Shown one piece after another: positions 12,227 through 15,923 of a stretch of DNA of 15,923 nucleotides; the first letter of the stretch is position 1; every line of letters begins with the position of its first letter. Under the pieces are notes generated by a model. That model did no database searches and was not told where the DNA came from. It worked only from the letters and a program-made list of their open reading frames with translations. Source of the stretch: Clostridia bacterium (GTDB taxonomy: Bacteria; Bacillota; Clostridia; Christensenellales; Maliibacteriaceae); contig JAGBGW010000122.1 of assembly GCA_017935825.1 (NCBI GenBank), positions 1 through 15,923 of the forward strand, read 5' to 3'. Both the position numbers and the translations under genes were made by a program.

Positions 12227-14863
12227 TCAGCCAAGCTTTGCAAGCTCTGCTGCGGCGTCGGCGATCTTGCCTGCGTAGGACTCGTCGCCCTTTGCCTGCT
12301 GCATCTGCTCCCAAAGGCGGATGGCGGCGCGGATGGCTTCTGCATTACCGCTGCAGCGGCCATTGCCAAGGTATGCAACTGCAACTGCATCGGAGAGGAT
12401 CTCGTTGTTTGCTGCAAGGGGTGCGATGAGCTTTACCACGTCTTCGTAGTCGCGGGCTGCCTGCTCGCTTTCGCCCATGCGCTCGTTCAAACGAGCCAGC
12501 ATCAGCACGCTTTCGCCAAGGGCGGCGCGGGCAACGGAGCTGCCGGATGCACGGTAGACATCGCGGCGAATCTTCAATGCCTCACGGCACCAGTTCATGG
12601 CGCGGTCCACGTTGCCGCCTGCTTCCAGTGCTGCTGCCATCTTATAGTAGTTGGATGCGGACTTGGAAAGGCTCAGAAGGTCCTGCGTGGAGGGTGCTGC
12701 CTTTTCTTCTTCAACAGGCTTAGCTGCAGGTGCTGCCGCGGGAGCAGGCGCAGGCGCTTCTTGTGCTACTTCTTCTGCTGCAGGTACTTCGGCCACAGGT
12801 TCCTGTTCGAAAGCTTCTTCCTCTGCATCAAGGCTCAAAACTTCTTCGTCAATTTCTTCCTGCACAGGCTCCTGTACTTCGATCTGCTGTACAGGCTCCT
12901 GCATCTGAGGTGCGGATTCTTCCTGTTCATCTTCGCGTGCCATGATCTTCTTCAGGCCACCGAACATTCTTGCAAAACCACGCTTGGGTGCTTCCACAAC
13001 AGGTTCCGCCGCAGGAATTTGTACAGGTTCTTCCGAAACAAGTTCTTCTTCGGCTTCCTGCTGCTCTTCAAACAGATCCTGTTCTTCTTCCAGATCTGCA
13101 AAAGGATCTTCTGGTTCCTGTTCCCCAAATACATCCTCATCTTCCAAGAAGTCTTCGTCGTCTTCCTCATCCAGCGGAGCTTCTGCATCGGCTGCTGCCA
13201 TCAACTCAGCCTCGATCGCCGCAAGGCGCTCTGCTTCTTCTGCTGCAAGACGTTCTGCCTCAAGACGTGCCGCTTCTTCCGCGGCAAGGCGCTCTGCCTC
13301 GATGCGAGCTGCTTCTTCTGCGGCAAGGCGCTCTGCCTCGATGCGGGCAGCTTCCTCTGCTGCAAGGCGCTCTGTTTCAAGACGGGCGGCTTCCTCTGCT
13401 GCAAGGCGCTCTGCCTCGATACGGGCTGCCTCCTCTGCCGCAAGGCGCTCTGCCTCGATACGGGCTGCTTCCTCTGCTGCAAGGCGCTCTGCTTCAAGAC
13501 GGGCTGCTTCTTCTGCTGCAAGGCGTTCTGCCTCGCGCTTTTCAAACAGAACACGGTAAATGTCGCTGTAGCGATTATAAAGATCGTACGCCTTTGCATA
13601 TTCACCGTCCTCCTGACAGAGGAAACCGTACTTGACAAACGCAGTCATGTCGTCAAATTCCAACACATCATCTGCACCGAGCACATCCTCGCAGATATCC
13701 ACGCACTTTGCAAAAAAGCGCTTTGCTTCGGTCAGCTTTTCCTCACGCACACGGGCATCACCAAGACCCGTATACTTTTTGATAAAACGCAGGCGCAGTG
13801 CATACAGATTCTTTTCATCATCCTTCAGCGCATCCATGTGTGCTGCATAAGGTTCTGCCGCTGCAAGGTTGTCATCCTGTTCGTAAATACCGACAAGATC
13901 GCTGCACACAGCATACAGACGCTCACGGTTGAGACCACTGCCGCCAAGCTTTTCATATGCCAAACCTTCGTTTACTGCATTGACACTGCTTTGGCAGATG
14001 TCTTTGCCGTCCACATGAGCAATCCGCGCAAGTTCAAAGGCTGCATTTGCCACCAATGCCTGATCGCGGTCGCGCCAAAGCTCAGTCAATTTTTCATAGC
14101 AGGCACGGGCATCGTCGATCTGTCCTGCTTCCTCATGGGTGGAAGCAAGGAAACCGTATACGCCTGCCAGTTCCAGTGCATTTTCGCGGGAGGGGTTTGC
14201 ATCAAATGCGCGCTGCGCCTGTGCAAGGGCCTCACCCGTCCAGCGCTGTGCTTCACGGGCATTGCGGCGCACACCTTTACCGAAGCGGTACATAAAGGCC
14301 AGCTGCTTTTTAGCATCCAGCAAACCTGCCAGCGTTGCCGCCACGATCATATCGCAGCCACGTGCGCAGTCGCGTGCGGTGCCAATACCTTCCAGTGCAC
14401 CCAGACCCATCAAATACAAGTCTGCGATGGTGGCAGAGGCGGAGTTTTGTCTTGCCTGTGCGGACACCACAGCGGAAACCAGTTTTTCATTGACCACAGC
14501 ACTTGCAAAAAATTCGCCCAGCGCTGCATGATAGCGGGAAGACCGCTTGTCCAAAATGCTCATGCCGCCAAGAAGGTTGGCAGCCGCAGCCTTGTCATAG
14601 GATGCCACGCTGACTGCCAAAATTGGGATCAGGCGTTTGAGTGCATCACGGACAGCCTCCGCACAATCTTTATCTGCAAAGGTCGCACGGGAAATGACCA
14701 ACACCAACACGCAGGATTCGGGATTGACGTTTTCTTCTACCTTTGCCCAGGGGCATGCACGACGCACATCCCACGCAACGGACATCGCCTGTTCTTTTTC
14801 CTGCTGGGGGAAGCATACGCTGACCACCGGAAGATTGACGACTTTATTGATAGCTTCGCTCAT
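12227..14863 (-). CDS. Multidomain TIR-like / Sel1-TPR / helical-repeat / TPR protein
   Basis: An 878-aa protein. The ATG at 14863 (MSEAINKVV) has AGAGGA 6 nt upstream; a longer in-frame version adds 17 residues. Residues 10-125 look like a degenerate TIR-type alpha/beta domain: LPVVSVCF strand, CVLVLVISRATFADKDC (51-67), then a helix and RLIPILAVSV. Residues 145-220 resemble Sel1 repeats (LYLMGLGALEGIGTARDCARG; LAFMYRFGKGVRRNAREAQRW). Residues 220-440 are TPR-like helix pairs, including a charged ARACYEKLTELW helix. Then come eight 13-residue helical repeats (444-547), an acidic Pro/Glu/Gln linker (560-725) with one basic patch (KRGFARMFGGLKKIMARE), and C-terminal TPRs (730-878). It is cytosolic, with no signal or membrane helix. 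A scaffold or signalling role is inferred; the TIR call rests on pattern and architecture only. No TIR catalytic Glu could be placed with certainty. Confidence 0.7.
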   Translation of the reverse strand: MSEAINKVVNLPVVSVCFPQQEKEQAMSVAWDVRRACPWAKVEENVNPESCVLVLVISRATFADKDCAEAVRDALKRLIPILAVSVASYDKAAAANLLGGMSILDKRSSRYHAALGEFFASAVVNEKLVSAVVSAQARQNSASATIADLYLMGLGALEGIGTARDCARGCDMIVAATLAGLLDAKKQLAFMYRFGKGVRRNAREAQRWTGEALAQAQRAFDANPSRENALELAGVYGFLASTHEEAGQIDDARACYEKLTELWRDRDQALVANAAFELARIAHVDGKDICQSSVNAVNEGLAYEKLGGSGLNRERLYAVCSDLVGIYEQDDNLAAAEPYAAHMDALKDDEKNLYALRLRFIKKYTGLGDARVREEKLTEAKRFFAKCVDICEDVLGADDVLEFDDMTAFVKYGFLCQEDGEYAKAYDLYNRYSDIYRVLFEKREAERLAAEEAARLEAERLAAEEAARIEAERLAAEEAARIEAERLAAEEAARLETERLAAEEAARIEAERLAAEEAARIEAERLAAEEAARLEAERLAAEEAERLAAIEAELMAAADAEAPLDEEDDEDFLEDEDVFGEQEPEDPFADLEEEQDLFEEQQEAEEELVSEEPVQIPAAEPVVEAPKRGFARMFGGLKKIMAREDEQEESAPQMQEPVQQIEVQEPVQEEIDEEVLSLDAEEEAFEQEPVAEVPAAEEVAQEAPAPAPAAAPAAKPVEEEKAAPSTQDLLSLSKSASNYYKMAAALEAGGNVDRAMNWCREALKIRRDVYRASGSSVARAALGESVLMLARLNERMGESEQAARDYEDVVKLIAPLAANNEILSDAVAVAYLGNGRCSGNAEAIRAAIRLWEQMQQAKGDESYAGKIADAAAELAKLG
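13223..13534 (-). repeat. Eight in-frame 39-bp repeats
   Basis: Exactly 312 bp, 8 x 39 bp, encoding EAERLAAEEAAR(L/I) eight times (residues 444-547 of the 878-aa protein). Variation is limited: L or I at the last position, one Thr for Ala in unit 5, and Glu for Ala in unit 8. At DNA level the units differ mostly at third positions (for example GCTTCC/GCTTCT, GATACG/GATGCG), so the array is not freshly duplicated but is still close to uniform in protein. Confidence 0.92.
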
Positions 14864-14890
14864 GATCTTTCCTCTTTTCTTCAGTTCCAA

Positions 14891-14911
14891 ACAAATCGCA
14901 GTGCGATCTGT
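14891..14911. promoter_or_regulatory. Interrupted dyad in the leader of the 878-aa gene
   Basis: ATCGCA-G-TGCGAT (14895-14907) is flanked, after one mismatch, by ACA/TGT (14891-14893 and 14909-14911), making a 21-bp dyad. It lies between the promoter and the start codon of the 878-aa gene, so it could be a repressor operator or a leader hairpin. Confidence 0.4.
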
Positions 14912-14934
14912 CAAGAATCTACAGATACATACTT

Positions 14935-14963
14935 ATTATACACGCACGCTTTGTTTGGGGCAA
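14935..14963 (-). promoter_or_regulatory. Promoter of the 878-aa gene
   Basis: Minus strand: TTGCCC (14963-14958), a 17-bp spacer, TATAAT (14940-14935). The -10 is perfect and the -35 keeps the TTG. The leader is about 65 nt. Confidence 0.7.
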
Positions 14964-15002
14964 ATCCTTTTTCATAATCATAGGATATTCCCTGCAATTG
15001 TG

Positions 15003-15011
15003 TGTTATAAT
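15003..15011 (+). promoter_or_regulatory. Extended -10 promoter of the rightmost gene
   Basis: TGTTATAAT, identical to the methyltransferase promoter, about 46 bp upstream of the ATG at 15057. It is back-to-back with the 878-aa gene's promoter, the two -35 regions being separated by roughly 20 bp. Confidence 0.6.
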
Positions 15012-15056
15012 GTAACGTGTATTGATATATCTTAAACGATCGGAAGGATGACCCCC

Positions 15057-15923
15057 ATGTTCAACGCTCCCCTTCGCAGTGATGCAGGCCGCATCAGTGC
15101 ATTTTATATTCTGGATCTTCTGCAAAGTGATGCACTGTACTTTCGCGACGATCAAATCGTACTGCAGGGACAAAAGCATCGCGTTTTGGGTATGCAGTTT
15201 AATTCCGAAAAACTGGATGAACTGGGTGACGTCACACAGGATCTGACCGCATTTGCCCGCGATGTACGGGACTGGATGTATTTTTGTCAGGATCAAAGCG
15301 GCTTGTTTGTCGCTGCGCAGGATCTGAGCGAAGAAGCGCGCCAGCTTCTTGGCGGACAGGCACTGACTGCCGTTACGCTGATGAATCTGCTTTGCACCAA
15401 CAAGCTCAAGCTTTCCCGTCATGACAACCTTTGTCTTGTGGCGGCCGATCTGCAGGTAAAAAATGCATTTACTTCCCTTGGCAAGTATATCCACTCAATC
15501 ATCCGCTGCGCTGCCGACTACGATGGCATTTCGCAGCAGTTCGACATTATTTTTGCAACTTCCCAGACAAAGGATGCAAAAAGCCTGTCAGTACGACGGG
15601 CACTTGTCTGCACTGCCGCAACGATGAGCGCACCGTTCGAGCTTCGAAAACTCAAAGCACAGCTGCAGGATTTCCGCGAGCTTACAATGGAACAGCTGCA
15701 GCAATTTGCCGACGACTTTGTGCTGCGCGGCATTTTTGTAAAGCAGGATGATAAAAACTATGTGCTGAATTTTGAGTCCCGACAGGCATCGATCCTTTAT
15801 GCGGAACACACCGCCGCCCTGGAAGCGGAACAGAATCAGGAAGTGATCCGCACGCTGGTGCTTAAACAGGCGACCATGCGGTATATGCGTGTAAAAAAGG
15901 CCATTGAAAACTGCACCGCCGCC
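15057..15923 (+). CDS. Unknown protein, 3' end outside the window (289 codons seen)
   Basis: The frame is open from ATG 15057 to the last base with no stop. AAGGA lies about 9 nt upstream; an in-frame ATG at 15048 touches that site and is less likely. The protein begins MFNAPLRSDAGRISAFYILD and shows alternating helices and strands: DALYFRDDQIVLQGQKH, FNSEKLDELGDVTQDLTAFA, QALTAVTLMNLLCTNKLKLS, QFDIIFATSQTKDAKSLSVRRAL. The later part (about 195-270) is helical with a strand pair (GIFVKQDDKNYVLNF), then a basic helix (LKQATMRYMRVKKAIEN), resembling a winged-helix or helical-bundle region. No signal peptide, membrane helix or catalytic motif is seen. I do not recognise a family. It is divergent from the 878-aa protein and may be functionally linked to it. 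Confidence 0.75.
   Translation, partial: MFNAPLRSDAGRISAFYILDLLQSDALYFRDDQIVLQGQKHRVLGMQFNSEKLDELGDVTQDLTAFARDVRDWMYFCQDQSGLFVAAQDLSEEARQLLGGQALTAVTLMNLLCTNKLKLSRHDNLCLVAADLQVKNAFTSLGKYIHSIIRCAADYDGISQQFDIIFATSQTKDAKSLSVRRALVCTAATMSAPFELRKLKAQLQDFRELTMEQLQQFADDFVLRGIFVKQDDKNYVLNFESRQASILYAEHTAALEAEQNQEVIRTLVLKQATMRYMRVKKAIENCTAA

Noticed and set aside
13223..13534. 39-bp repeats as a CRISPR or intergenic satellite array
   Set aside because: There are no spacers between units and they stay in frame inside a larger coding sequence, so this is a protein repeat.
12942..13559. A Ser/Ala/Arg-rich repeat protein on the + strand
   Set aside because: It is only the complementary reading of the 39-bp repeats and acidic linker.
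12761..14977. A 738-codon open frame on the + strand
   Set aside because: It is antisense to the 878-aa gene, Cys/Phe/Leu-rich because of the complementary codons, includes the antisense of the 39-bp repeats, and has no ribosome binding site.

Overview
The window looks like chromosomal DNA from a Gram-positive anaerobe of the Clostridia, most likely the Oscillospirales/Ruminococcaceae side. This is inferred, not proven. It rests on compact operons with strong GGAGG/GGTGAT ribosome binding sites, TTG and GTG starts, extended -10 promoters (TGTTATAAT occurs three times), a two-cluster ferredoxin-nitroreductase, and a TIR-like/Sel1/TPR protein. No rRNA, tRNA, transposase, integrase, phage gene or CRISPR array is visible. 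No stretch over 300 bases lacks a gene; the longest gap (2871-3112) holds a promoter, a palindrome, a hairpin array and a terminator.

Layout. (1) 3-560 +: 5'-truncated SanA/YdcF-type DUF218 protein. (2) 602-1089: an AT-richer islet with two divergent small genes, an 80-aa unknown (-) and a 50-aa ribbon-helix-helix regulator (+), sharing a control region of phased heptamers. (3) 1129-2870 (-): a two-component system, OmpR-type regulator then histidine kinase, overlapping by 4 bp. (4) 3113-4823 (-): ferredoxin-nitroreductase, then a diacylglycerol/lipid kinase. (5) 5019-8518 (+): a five-gene operon of a 16S rRNA A1408 methyltransferase of the NpmA/KamB family, a ZIP metal transporter, a 48-aa unknown, an alpha/beta hydrolase and an MFS transporter, closed by a strong terminator. 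(6) 8569-12085 (-): a three-gene operon of Cof-type HAD phosphatase, shikimate-kinase-like P-loop kinase and large ADP-ribosylglycohydrolase-family protein. (7) 12227-14863 (-): an 878-aa multidomain protein (TIR-like, Sel1/TPR, eight exact-length 13-residue helical repeats, acidic linker, C-terminal TPR). (8) 15057-15923 (+): a divergent unknown gene cut by the window edge.

Main points. The methyltransferase keeps, at the same residue numbers or one off, the positions I remember as functional in NpmA. It heads a chromosomal-looking operon rather than a visible mobile element, so it is either a silent aminoglycoside-resistance reservoir or has a housekeeping role. The phosphatase/kinase/ADP-ribosylglycohydrolase operon looks like an uncharacterised route for processing a ribosylated or phosphorylated small molecule, because its kinase has lost the arginine that holds shikimate. 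The 878-aa protein and its divergent neighbour are the least explained pair. Several start codons were moved from the longest possible ORF to the one with a proper ribosome binding site. Statements about families come from memory of those families; no search was run.
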